Of a stretch of DNA of 64,000 nt, positions 47,715 to 59,260 are shown piece by piece. The notes beneath the pieces were generated by a model, which searched no databases, was not told the DNA's origin, and was given only the letters and a program-made list of their open reading frames with translations. Position numbers and translations under genes: made by a program. The DNA comes from Adineta steineri (taxonomy: Eukaryota; Rotifera; Eurotatoria; Adinetida; Adinetidae), in assembly GCA_905250115.1 (NCBI GenBank), contig CAJNOI010000219.1, forward strand, positions 1-64,000. The letters are read 5' to 3'. Numbering within the stretch: the stretch's first letter is position 1; every line of letters begins with the position of its first letter.

Positions 47715-48251
47715 TTAATGATACGGGTTGTTTTGAGGTCTTGCGCTTGGAAAATACCCAATGCAATACTCTATCATTGATGTTGTTGCATCTGGATCGA
47801 CGTCATCTGCGCCTGCAGTACCACCAGCACCAGCAACATCGGTGGTATATCCGCCTGTACTACAGCCACCACCAGCAGCAGCATTGCTGTTATAGTCGTC
47901 TGTACTATAACCACCAGCGCCAGCAGCATTGCTGCTATAACCACCACCAGCAGCAGCATTACTGTTATATCCGTCTGTACTATAACCACCAGCACCAGCA
48001 TCATTGCTATTATATCCACCTGCACTATATCCACCTGCACTATATCCACCTGCACTATATCCATCTGCACTATATCCACCAGCAGCAGCAGCATTGCTGT
48101 TATATTCAGAAGGTGCGAGACTTTCTGAAGAGGACGATGCGGAGATTTCATAATGTGATGGCCATTCTGAAGATACGGATGATTCAGATGGTGTTGGACT
48201 TTCTGATGATGAGATTGAACCTATTGATGCTTGTTCTTTATTTGAAGCCAT
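47715..48251 (-). CDS. Low-complexity Gly/Tyr/Ser/Ala-rich repeat protein, 178 aa
   Basis: A single exon from ATG 48251 (MASNKEQASIGSISSSESP) to TAA 47715-47717. After an acidic Ser/Glu/Pro head it consists of degenerate repeats of GGYSADGYSAGGYSAGG and GYNSNAAAGG units, then a short end with two Cys and SMIEYCIGYFPSARP. It is predicted disordered; such GYS-rich chains occur in adhesive, cuticular or phase-separating proteins. Signal peptide is absent with this start. An upstream in-frame ATG adds a hydrophobic MYILVV. The repeat DNA (CCACCTGCACTATAT units at ~48015-48065) is probably length-variable. Whether it is expressed is unknown. Confidence 0.55.
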   Translation of the reverse strand: MASNKEQASIGSISSSESPTPSESSVSSEWPSHYEISASSSSESLAPSEYNSNAAAAGGYSADGYSAGGYSAGGYSAGGYNSNDAGAGGYSTDGYNSNAAAGGGYSSNAAGAGGYSTDDYNSNAAAGGGCSTGGYTTDVAGAGGTAGADDVDPDATTSMIEYCIGYFPSARPQNNPYH

Positions 48252-48314
48252 CACAACTAAAATATACATAAAATATTGAAAAGAAAGGAGAAGAAAAGTA
48301 CAGTTAGTGCACAT

Positions 48315-48722
48315 TAGAGCCCGTCGGGTCCACACTTTTTCAGACCCGGATCCGATCCGGACCCGTTCAATAAACTTTTTTAGACCCGGACCCGGACCCA
48401 GACCCGAAGACAGGTCCGGGTCCAAACTGGATCCGATCCTGATGAGCACTAGCCTGAACTCGAACTGTACTTTTAGACTCTCAGTAAATTTTTCTACTTG
48501 AAATCTGATAGTTGCTTCGAAAATAGTTTTGTTGTTGTTTTTTCTATTATTTTTATAAATAAATCCAAGACTTTTTGAATGAAATGAATAAAAAATTCAA
48601 AAAATTCAAAAATAATTTTATTTCGATAACATATTTCTTTCGGTTTGGGTCCGGTCAGTAAAAGCTTTGATACCCGGATCCGGTAAAAACAAAATTTTCA
48701 GACCTAGACCCGACGTGCTCTA
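48315..48722. mobile_element. hAT-type MITE, 408 bp, 8-bp target duplication
   Basis: Ends TAGAGCCCGTCGGGTC and its near complement GACCCGACGTGCTCTA. Flanking octamers GTGCACAT (48307-48314) and ATGCACAT (48723-48730) match at 7 of 8 positions. The 5-base TAGAG start and 8-bp duplication are hAT hallmarks. The interior repeats GGACCCGG-type motifs at both ends around an AT-rich core. No transposase. Confidence 0.85.
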
Positions 48723-48730
48723 ATGCACAT

Positions 48731-49310
48731 ATACAGGTTTAATTTCTTCTTTTTCAAAATATTCCTGTGTGGTACATGCAGAATTATCTTTTTAGAATCG
48801 TCATAGTTATAAAAATAAAAGAATAAAATAAGTTTTTTTGATCTTGCGAAATGAAAAAGAATTCTATACGCAAAGTTTCTTCAAATTTTGTTAGAAAGAT
48901 ATTATAAAATGTCTTTAATGTGATAACAAGTCGAAAAAAAAGATTTCTAATATACACTCAACTACTTAGCAAAGATAATTTGTAGCTGATGTGAGATCAT
49001 TGAAAACAAACATTTCATGTTCGTAAAGACAGTATAACTTACGTATCTTTTTAGTTAAGCAGCTGTATATTTGAAATAATATATAAAAAAAACTTGCATA
49101 CATAGATATACATGATGTATTTATACTCAAAAAAAATAACTTCAAATAAAATATAACATATTTGCAAGCATACCAACAGAAGGCGGTATCATAGAAAATC
49201 GAAATATTTTCCTTAGAGAATTAATATGTGGGAGAAATACTTGTTGAAATGTCTGTTTTATCTGAGATGGAATGAATAAATAAATATCATACAAATTATT
49301 TGTTTTGTAC
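48731..49310. other. Spacer between MITEs
   Basis: AT-rich; no gene or element recognised. Confidence 0.5.
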
Positions 49311-49318
49311 ATTTTAAA

Positions 49319-49499
49319 CAGACGTGCAGAATCTTCCTCGTGCGCACCCGTGCGGGGAGGGACATTTTGTTAAAGTTGCATTTTTCGGGGAAATTTTTGA
49401 AGATTCTGGGGGATTTTCAAAATTTACTTCGGGGAAGTTTTTGAAAAAATTTTTCCGGGGAGGGAAATTTTTGATTTTTGGGAAGATTCTGCACCTCTG
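49319..49499. mobile_element. hAT-type MITE, 181 bp, perfect 8-bp target duplication
   Basis: Terminal inverted repeats CAGACGTGCAGAATCTTCC (left) and CAGAGGTGCAGAATCTTCC (right, complemented). Flanked by identical ATTTTAAA octamers at 49311-49318 and 49500-49507. The interior carries GGGGAAATTTTTGA-type motifs. CAGNG ends and an 8-bp duplication assign it to hAT. Confidence 0.92.
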
Positions 49500-49507
49500 A
49501 TTTTAAA

Positions 49508-50098
49508 GATAAATAATGACATGAAAAAAACAAAAGACATTTTTTGTCACTTATTCAAATTTCCTTCTAAATAATAATATAGATAGTTCAACTAAAATAA
49601 ATGTTTTTATTTATTTTATTTTTCGAATTTAATAAATCTATGAATACAAAACTCTTCTTAATAACTTTGTACTCGAGATATCTATTAGATATTAATAATT
49701 ATATGTTCATGAATGTATTTGAAACCCTTTGACGTAAAACTAAACTTTAAGTATTGAATACTAGTATATATTTAAAAAAAACAATCAATTAAACATTGAA
49801 ATATTATTATAAGTATGAACGTTCAATATTATGATCACCTTTTAATTCAAAGTTCTAACATACTTAAAATAAATTAAAAACTTGTTCATTGTTACTTGTG
49901 AATTTCTTCTTTTGAAACATCAACAATCTCTTTTTCAAAATCATTTCTCATCTGGTAAGTAAAACTTCTTAAATAATCGAATAATAACTTCAGAACAAAA
50001 TAGAATGGTGAATTCTTTTTATTCAGGTAAAGATTTATTTCCAACAAATGTATCTACTTTATTTTAACATATAATATACAAATAAATCATTTAAGAGA
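49508..50098. other. Spacer / 3' flank of F-box gene
   Basis: AT-rich; nothing supported. Confidence 0.5.
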
Positions 50099-52971
50099 TT
50101 ATTTTATTGATGAGAAATACTTTTTTCGTCGATCGATCCATAATGCAATATGATTATCTTGTACAATTTGATGAATATCGATAATCCATGATGATTGAAG
50201 AATTCTAATCATTTGATTACATATATTCATTTCAGTTATTTTGTTTTCGTTTTCAATAAAATCAAAGCGAACGCATGTTAATTGATGTTCATTAATATGA
50301 GTAAGAATAAAACTAATCCATTGATCGATATTTTGCCATGATGATGAAATATTTTTGCAACTCATCAAACGTAAACATTTTAATTGAGGAAAACGATCTT
50401 TGTCAATGATATACGAAAGAAATAAATCACAAATCTCTTCATTCATTTCTCTTTTGATTATTGAAGAACAATCGACATACAATAGCTGAATATGTTGAAG
50501 AAAAGAATGAAGATATAAATTATTTGTATAAGTAGTAAACCAATACTTTAATTCTATCAAATTAATGTAAAGACAAATAATATTTGGAAGTAATTGAAGC
50601 CAACAAACTATTTCTGTGGAAAGAAAAAAAACCATTCATATTCTAATGTATAACAAATTGTCAATGTCTCAATTAACTTTTGAGTTTTTCCTTAGGAATT
50701 TCTAAATATCAAATGTAGTTCATGAAAGAAACATTCTCAACTATCATCTCGAATAATATATCTCAATAAATTATCAGATATTTTATGCTGATTAAAATTT
50801 CCAAGTTTGAAGATAAATTAGATGTTTTTTCTATTTAAAATACAAAGATATTCCATAGTAAAGTCTCATATTATAAAACAAAATGAATTTTAGCTCAAAT
50901 TTATTACTGATAGAACCAATTCCTGCAGACAACATTTTCGTTAATCAAGATATTAGTACGATCAATGGTAAATTTGAATCAAACTTCATATTGTTTTGCA
51001 ATATGAGACATCTTTGTATCTTGAAATTTGAAAATCTTAAATTATATAACTTTAAAGTTAAATCAGTATAGAATTACATCAATAATCATATATCTAAAGT
51101 TAAAAGATCTGAAAAAAGAAAAGTTTTGTACAATATTTAATAATTCATTGAAGTCATATTGTCGATTCAAAAGTGATTTCATTATTGACAATTTTTTCTC
51201 GTAAATCATCAAAAAGAAAGATAAATTTACCTTCAAGGTTATAATTAATATTTGTATCAATTGAACCACCTAATTCAAGTACATTAAAATGTGTTAATTG
51301 AATTTGATTTGCTATATTTTGTGATATAATTCCTCTCTTTTGCGAAAATACTAATGTTTTATCTATATCATAAAAGAATGAATAATAGAAGAAAAGAAAA
51401 TCTCAAATATAACTAACTTTGAGTAGATGGACATTGTAAAGCTTGAATAAATAATGAAGATAATATTTGATTTTTATCAAAACGTAAAAATAATCGATCC
51501 ATTCCAGACCAAAGAGTTTCAAGTTCTTGAGTTAAACTTTGTGATCTTTTATTTTCTTCTAAATCAGTATTAAATTGTATATTAATTAAATCGATTGAAT
51601 GAATTAATGTGATATCATTAAAAGTGTATGGAAGAGAAAACATTTGTATAAGACCATAGGTTTGTTCAAAATCTACACAAACTCGTTTATATCCAAAAGG
51701 TCCATTGAGCCAAAAAGGTGTAGAAAATGTTTTTGTAAAATGGTTAATTATATTTCTATCAGCTTTTTCAAATAATTGGATTTGAATAGCAAAATGTAAT
51801 GATCGCAGATGTTTTAATTTCTCACAAAGAATACTAAGATAATAACCATTATAATTTAGATGAGGTTCATTATCACATCGATGATACATTGATATGGATA
51901 GATTTTCAAGTGATTGAACAAATCTTAATATTAAATTTTCAATTTTATAACAACCTCGTCCTTTTATTTTTAATATTCTTTGAATAGAATAAATGAAAAT
52001 AGAAAAAAAAGGAATTATTTTTTTAAATTAGTAATATTACCTGAATTTTAAAGTATGAAGTTCAATTGAATGATTGATAGTTTTTGGCAAATGTTCATCA
52101 AGATCATCTTTTGCTTCAATATAATCGCTGATATAAACATCTAAAGAAGAAAACAAAGATTCAAAGAATTTTTTCAATGAATGGTTTAAAACTTGCCGAG
52201 TGATTGAAGTTTGGGAAGGTAATGGAATAGTACAAAAAGAGTGGATAAATTAAGAATATTAATTTTAAGACAAATAAGTGATTGATGAGATTGATAATTC
52301 TTAATCAATGTATGATCATAAGAAAGTTCAAACCCGTTTTCACTTGTTGGGTTTTCAAATTGAAATTTATTCAAATTAATTGAACATTGAAATAACCAAT
52401 CAAAAAATGATTTGGAATGGTGAGTTTGAAATGAACAAGTTATCCACTTTAATGTACGTAGATTTGATCCATATGCAATAGCATATAGAAAAATATCTCG
52501 ACAATTTCCATTCATTGTTGTATTCTGAGAAACAATTAAAGTATTTAATTGAGGAAATATTGATTTTGTATTCTTCTTCTTCAGTGAAGTTATCATATGA
52601 AATAAAGTTCTTGATGAATTATTGTATTGTTTATTTTGTTCTATAAAAGAATTTTTTACAAAGAACTTTATCACTTCATCGGCTAGTAAAGTCATTTGAG
52701 AACATCTATATCGAGTACCTATTTTTAAGACAGTTAGATTCAAACGCCATTCGTGTTTCATTACTATTTGATGAGAAAAATAACGAAAGATTGATAATGA
52801 ACAATAACGTAAATCTAATTCTTTGTAAAGACCACAAAATTCGAATAACATATCATCAATTCTTCTATTAAGATTAGAAAAACTATAAATGACATCAACC
52901 ATTAATAATTGATCCCAAATACATAAGAAAAGTTCATTTGACATATCTTCTAATTTCATATTATTAACCAT
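50099..52971 (-). CDS. F-box/LRR-like protein of the rotifer expanded type, possibly damaged in the middle
   Basis: The start MVNNMKLEDMSNELFLCIWD is an F-box N-terminus, and irregular Leu-rich repeats follow. Exons 52197-52971, 52041-52140 and 51418-51977 join in phase; the first intron uses a GC donor (GCAAGT). The next exon starts near 51357 (TLVFSQKRGIISQNIANQI). The last exon (~50620 to stop 50099) ends IHQIVQDNHIALWIDRRKKY. F-box proteins bind Skp1 and bring substrates to Cullin-1 ubiquitin ligases; the LRR part would choose the substrate. Between ~51270 and 50630 the frame is hard to follow, with an apparent shift and stop, so the gene may be a young pseudogene or have exons I could not place. 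Confidence 0.65.
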
Positions 52972-53651
52972 TGTAAATATTGAAAATTGTTCATACAATT
53001 GTATATAATGTTTTATTAATTTCACCTTTAAATTCAATATTTCGATGAATGAAAGAAAAGAATTTTTTTCTATATGACCGATATGATATGAATAGAACAA
53101 TGGGCATAATTCATAGCGTCTGTTCACCAATGAAACGCATTCATTATTATCTAAGTGTGATCAAAATTTTCATATCACAAAGACTGAATTCATAACAAAC
53201 GAATTAAAAGTGAATTATCCAATCGATTCAGTAGAACAGATAATTCATCTTTTTCAAATGACTTAGCTCCATTTAATTCGTAATGTGTCAATCACATGAA
53301 CATTCCAATTGAATAATGAAAACTATATGTCGATAGACATATGAATAGACGTGAGAGTGTGGGTGTCTCTCTTTTACTCACACTCATGCCTTCAAGAAAT
53401 TTAGTAAAATTTTCAGTTTTATACTATGATCTTTGGCCGAGATATTCACTAAACAAGAGTCAAAAATAACTTATTTGGCAAACAAAATTTCTCTGTTCAA
53501 GCTCGTACTATATATTTAAATTTTTGTTTTTTTGTTTGAAAGAGCATGTCAGGATGCAGTGCAGTATCGAGCTCTTTTTCATAAATCTTACTTTTGAAGT
53601 GGATAAAAGAGATCACAAGATGAACGTCTCATAAAAATTTTTGAAATAAAT
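52972..53651. other. Upstream of F-box gene
   Basis: Contains a short G-rich GTGAGAGTGTGGGTGT stretch at 53350-53365 with a partly complementary CTCACACTCA at 53379-53388. Otherwise no gene. Confidence 0.45.
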
Positions 53652-53849
53652 TTGCTCAATGACTTGTATTAGTTATAAAATGTGGTGTACCAAATAGAAC
53701 TTGATGAGCTCTATCGAACGTCCTCAAAGTCGGCAAGTTAGTTGCAGTATACAGTGAAATTTCCTGATTATCTTTTATATATAAATATGCCATTTCATTG
53801 CAAGTATCAACTAGTGTATTTCAAATGATATCTTCAAACACAACATATA
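53652..53849 (-). repeat. Conserved repeat block, copy C (inverted), running into the gap
   Basis: The reverse complement matches 27318-27520 (copy A) across the GACGTTTGATAGAGCTCAT region and onward to the edge of the N run, and copy B at 44165-44265. Homology to A stops near 53640. It lies downstream of the SLC26 gene just as copy A lies downstream of the SLC26 fragment. Confidence 0.85.
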
Positions 53850-53949
53850 NNNNNNNNNNNNNNNNNNNNNNNNNNNNNNNNNNNNNNNNNNNNNNNNNNN
53901 NNNNNNNNNNNNNNNNNNNNNNNNNNNNNNNNNNNNNNNNNNNNNNNNN
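53850..53949. other. Assembly gap of 100 N
   Basis: Exactly 100 N. By comparison with 26290-27318 it should hide the last SLC26 exons and about 1 kb of sequence. Confidence 0.98.
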
Positions 53950-56224
53950 TTTTTATTTTTTCCACAAGAAATAATTGGTTGTTGTGTAAGTTGAATACCA
54001 ATAAGATCATAAAATTTTCTTTTGAAAAATGGAGCATTACATGCATAAAGTGATTCATCAAATCGAAGAATTTTTATATTTAAATATTGTTGTACCTATA
54101 GAATATATATATATACAAATTAGTTCTTAAATGCAGAATAAGATTAAAATCATACAGAAGGAAAGTATGTTGTACTCTTATAAATACCAGTATTATCAAC
54201 TTGACCAAGTATAAAAAATCGAGGTCTAATTAAAGCAAAAAGAAAATGTGATCAATAATTCAGTTGAGTTCATCACCCTTACTTTTGAGTTCGTACTGTA
54301 TTTATAATAAATGATGTACATATACCAACATAAAGACCAATATCAACATCGAATAAGACAACACTAACAAAAGTCATAGTCCATAAAATCTATTTTACAT
54401 GAGTAATTATATATATTTTTGTTTTCAATATTTTTTATACACTTACACATTCTAACATACTAATTCGAAAGTATAGGAGAAAATCTTTTAGTTGTAAAAA
54501 AAGTCCTTTTAAATTTACAATTATAATAGCAGCAAGACAGGCCATAGGTAATGATCGAAAAAGAGGAGTTAATGCAATAAGTACTGAACCCAAAAGAAGA
54601 GAAGAAAAACCATTAACTAGTACTGTTTTTCCTCCACTGCCTTCCTGAACTACTGAACGACTTAATGAACCTGCACTTGGATAACATTGAAAAAATGATG
54701 AAATTCCATTAGCCATTCCATATGCTAATAATTCCTAGTTTACAAATTAAATAAAGTAGTTTTTTTTCTAATAATTCAATGTAACATACTTGATTTGAAC
54801 TGACTTTATAACTATGTTTTCGACTTAACGTTTTTGCCATTGATATTGAGATAGATAAACTAACAGCAGCAATTGTAATAGCCGGTACAATTAACTGATT
54901 AGCATTGTTAAATGATGGAAGTGATGGTGGAGGTAGACCTCGTTTGATTTCTCCTACTACAGATACACCATATGTTGAATGAAATTGTGTAAAATGTGAT
55001 ATAGTGGTTCCTATAATTATCTAAATAATTTATACATAATGCATATGTATATGAGAAAATATTATTTAGCATACAAGAAGTAGTTCAGATGGAAGAATAA
55101 TACGAATTTTTGACTTATAACGATCATTGAAATATTTTGCAATGTATAAAACAATAATCGAAATAAAAGCAACTGCTGTTGAAATCCAGTTAATATTAGT
55201 AAATAATGAACGAAATAATTTTATATAAATTCCTAGTAATTTAAATGGTCCATGTACTCCACGTGGAGATTTAAGACCAAAAACAGATGGAATTTGACTT
55301 GTAAAGACATGAAAAGCAGCACCTGTTGTAAATCCACTAATAAATGGTTCTGTTAAATAAACAGTTAAAAATCCAAGTCGAAGAAAAGATAGTAGTATCT
55401 AAACAAAAAAAGGATTTATTTAAAATAGATTTCTTAATGAACTTGTAAAGTTTACTTGAATAAGTCCAACAAGAAGAGCAAGAGTAGTTGCTATATTTAC
55501 TTTTGTGTCGATAATCAAAGAATCAGTAGCATTTGAAATTGATTCATTACTCATGATTAAATTCATCGGTTGTAATGATACACTATCAATAGCTTGTGCA
55601 GTCATCAATGATATAACAGCAAATGTTCCTATGTAGAATTTATTAATAATTCAAACATACAGAAAGTATTTTACCTATAGATAAATGTGGAGATGTACCA
55701 AAGATCATATACAAAATTACAGGAAAAAAAGAAATATATAACCCTAGAAGTTTTTTCAGATTTTTATTTCAATTAAAATATGAAATAAACTAATTACCAT
55801 GAACGGGTGGTAAAGTTGTAAGTGTACCATAAGCCATACCTTTTTTATTACAATTTAAATGATTATTCTTTATAATTGATCATCCTCTTTTTCTTTTACC
55901 TTGTGGTATATGCATGATTGCGATTGTAATACCGGCCATGATATCGCCAAATAGATTCTTACGAATATTATATTCATATAAACAACGAATAAGTGGTATT
56001 TTATTTAGGAATGCATTTAAGCAACACTCTATAGTCAATGACGAATATTTTTTTCTTACATATCGTTTAGCACGATCAATTGATGATATTTGTTCTTCTT
56101 CAATTCCATATCGATCAACAAATGACTGAAGTCGAAGATTTCGATAAGAATCTTCTTGAGTAGAACAAAATTCATCATTAGGATCGCTCTCAATTTGTTC
56201 ATTAATACTAGATAAATGAGTCAT
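53950..56224 (-). CDS. SLC26-family anion transporter, 3' end in gap
   Basis: Starts at ATG 56224; exon 1 (55900-56224) ends at GITIAIMHIPQ and continues GMAYGTLTTLPPVHG, the sulfate-transporter signature region. Later exons give FISGFTTGAAFHVFTSQIP, NWISTAVAFISIIVLYIAKY, AYGMANGISSFFQCYPSAG with SLSRSVVQEGSGGKT, and GSVLIALTPLFRSLP, all standard SLC26 membrane-domain blocks. The STAS domain begins (RPRFFILGQVDNTGIY, then KILRFDESLYACNAPFFKR) and is cut by the gap. These proteins exchange sulfate, chloride, bicarbonate or oxalate at the plasma membrane; substrate not predictable here. Introns are short. The duplicated 3' end on the other strand at 26240-26802 shows how the missing part probably reads. 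Confidence 0.92.
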
Positions 56225-57624
56225 GTTCAAGAAATAAGTTGAAGAAGTAAGAATCTAAATGAGTACTTGTGAACGTACAATTTTGTATTTATAGAAGATT
56301 ATTTTCTAAATATCGAATATATTTGTAAATATACAAAACAGATGTATAACATTTATCTACAAAAGTTTATGTCAATATACGTCAAGGAAAAATGTACATT
56401 ATACTATATATTGTACGTAATAATATAGTATTGAAAATAAATATTTAGATTCAATAATGAACAACGAAGAAAACAAAATGATCAAAACTTATCTATCGAA
56501 GATGCCATTTTCATGTATGTCAAGTCAGAGTGATTTTATAAACAACTTTGTACAATGTAAAGAGCACGAAAATAGTAAATAAGATTATAAAAATGATAAG
56601 TAATGTCATAAAGTTTTTACGTGTGTGAAAATAATAAAACCTGAATTTTAGACACTGATTAATTTATTTGAAACACTTTTTTCAATAATAGAACAATAAG
56701 ATGAGAATAACTTGATGTGCTTCAGTATCGAGAAAATTGTATTTTAAGAAAACAGCATCCGATTTATCTGATTGACTTGTTTTATTATCATTTTTTCATT
56801 GTGACATTTTGAATTGTTTTTGTTTTCTATAGAATCAAAAATTAATACTGATCAAGGTTATTTCGTGAATAAATATTATTATTATTCGAATTTTGATCTA
56901 TTGTTTACAATGGATAAATATACTTGTAGTACAATTGAAGCTTAGAATGAACTGATATGTATAAGAACGAACATTTGATCGAAGTTCTATTTTGAATACC
57001 TATATACATTGAATTAGGAATGCAATATCATTATTCGTAGTAACTATAGAGTTTTATTTTATCCTAAAATAATGTTAAAATAAAACATCGTCGAACGATT
57101 AATGATTTAGTGTAGATTGAAATAATAATGTTATAACAATATCTGATTAAACAATCTCTTGTCACTCCTTCGGTGCAGATCCTATATTACATTAACATAG
57201 TGTATAAATCTTAGCAAAGATATTCATAATTAGAACATTTAAAATTGAGTAGTTTCAAAAAACCGATTACATTTATTTCAATCTCACATAGACATACAAT
57301 GTTACAATAACATGTCGACCTTGTTCATCTGATCTCTTTTCACATAAAAATGTCAAAATTCATCTATTGAGGAATATATATATTTAACTTGAAACTATCA
57401 TATATTTTTTCTACAATAATTAATATTATTTGAGAATTGCATAGTTGAATAAGATATAATCTAAATTTGAAAAAAATAAACATTGACTATAAAAATCGTT
57501 TTTTATTTATGATATATATTTATTTATCTATATATACATACATATAACATTCTTCGAAAAGAAAAAAAAAGATAAAGAGGGGAGGGAAAGGAAATCTGAC
57601 ATTATACACTCTATTTCACAATAA
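56225..57624. other. Upstream of SLC26 and 3' flank of the kinase gene
   Basis: About 1.4 kb of AT-rich sequence with no supported gene or element. Confidence 0.5.
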
Positions 57625-58819
57625 TTATTGAGTATTGTTTTGAGAATGATGCATCGACGCAAAATGATGAAATTTTTCATTAAGAAAATTCGTTTGTGCA
57701 AATGTTCGAATAAAATTATGTTCAAAGACATTTAATATTGTTAATCGTTGTTGTCGATCATATTTAAGTAAATGATTTATAAAATGATTTGCATCAATTT
57801 GTATATAATCTGGTAATACATAATCACACGACAAAATACGTTTTTTTGTTATAGTTAAATTTGGATCATAGAAAGGCGTTGTACCAACAAGTAATTCATA
57901 TGTTATTATACCTAAACTCCATAAATCAGCTAATTCTTCATATGGCATAGGTGATTTTGTTGTTGTTGTTGAATCAACAGATGATGATGATGAATCAACA
58001 TTATTAACATCTTCATTTTCAATAACTTCAGGGGCCATATAATCCATTGTACCAATATATTGTGTTCGTCGTGAACTTGGACAATGAAGTGCAAGACCAA
58101 AATCAGCTAATTTGATTTCATGAAATTGTCCTAAAAGAATATTTTCTGGTTTTAAATCACGATGCATAATTTTTAAACGATGACAATAATTTAATGCATC
58201 AGCTATTTGATAAATAAATGTTGCTGTTCGTGTATTATCTAAACGTTCATGACGTTTTAAATATGATGCTAATGTATCATTAGCTGCATATTCAAGTATA
58301 ACATATATACGATTTGAATCATAGAAAAAATCGTACATTCGTAATATATGTCGATGAAATAAACGCATATGAATTTCAAGTTCACGTATTAATTGATGTT
58401 CTTGTTGATATTGGCGAATAATTGATTTCTAAAAGAGTAATATATAGAAATATTTAATTAATATCTATTTGTATGTTTAAATACTTATTTTGAAGTACCT
58501 TAATTACTTTGAGAGCACAAAGAAAATCTGTTTTCTTTTCTTCGACAAGTATCACAGTTGAATAAGATCCTTCTCCTAATCGTCGGCCAATATTAAAATC
58601 GTCAATAGACCATTTTTTTGTACGTTTCTCATTCTGTTGTTGTTGTTGTTGTTGTGGTTGTTGTTGATTTTTAGGTTGATAGGGTGTAACAACATTCGAT
58701 ACATCCATAGAAACATGATTCGAAGGTGATTTTAGAACATCTTCAGAAAAATCAAATGAATCTTGTTGAATATTAATAGTCGGTCGCATAGGCGTCGATG
58801 ATGACGCATTTTTTATCAT
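57625..58819 (-). CDS. Aurora-like Ser/Thr kinase lacking the activation-loop Thr
   Basis: Two exons (58499-58819, 57625-58428), 374 aa. A disordered Gln-rich head precedes the kinase domain starting KWSIDDFNIGRRLGEGSYS. Catalytic residues are present: CALKVIK, HRDLKPEN, DFG. Aurora-like blocks are RTATFIYQIADALNYCH, CPSSRRTQYIGTMDYMAPE and LLKYDRQQRLTIL. In Aurora A the activation segment reads PSSRRTTLCGT with Thr288 phosphorylated; here that position is Gln and the Cys two residues on is Ile. The Trp of DFGWS is Leu. A ~20-residue Ser/Thr insert follows the APE motif. Auroras act in spindle assembly and cytokinesis with TPX2 or INCENP. This divergent paralogue may be regulated differently. 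Confidence 0.88.
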
Positions 58820-59260
58820 TCTAAATATATATATATAAAAGAAATTCTTTTAAATAGATCTATATTAAAGAGAATAATGAAAAATGCTCTTGTTTAAAAT
58901 AATAACATTACTGTTATCATTTATTATCGATTAAGAGCAATAATTTCTTTCTTCTTTTCTCTTTCTTTTTTTTTATGGATCTTTCAAAATAACTTGTGCA
59001 TTTTAAGATACTAAGAATAAAACAAACGTTCACATCATCAAATGGTGTGCAATGTAGGAAAAGTAAATGATGATAGAAAAAAAAACAATAGAAGAAATAA
59101 CAATATCAATAACAGAAGTTAGAAAACAAATATTGATATGCAAAGAAATATCGAGTGATCATTATTTGAAGAAAAAAAAAATAATAAGATTGAGAGAGAG
59201 AGAAAAAGACGAAAATAGAAAAACATCGTCGAGAAAAAAAAAGAAAAACATGAAATGAAA
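58820..59260. other. Kinase 5' region and CERT1 3' flank
   Basis: A 3' splice-like TTTAG directly precedes the kinase ATG at 58820, so the 5' UTR probably has an upstream exon. The rest is purine-rich low-complexity sequence (GAAAA/AGAGAG runs at 59070-59250). No gene. Confidence 0.45.
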
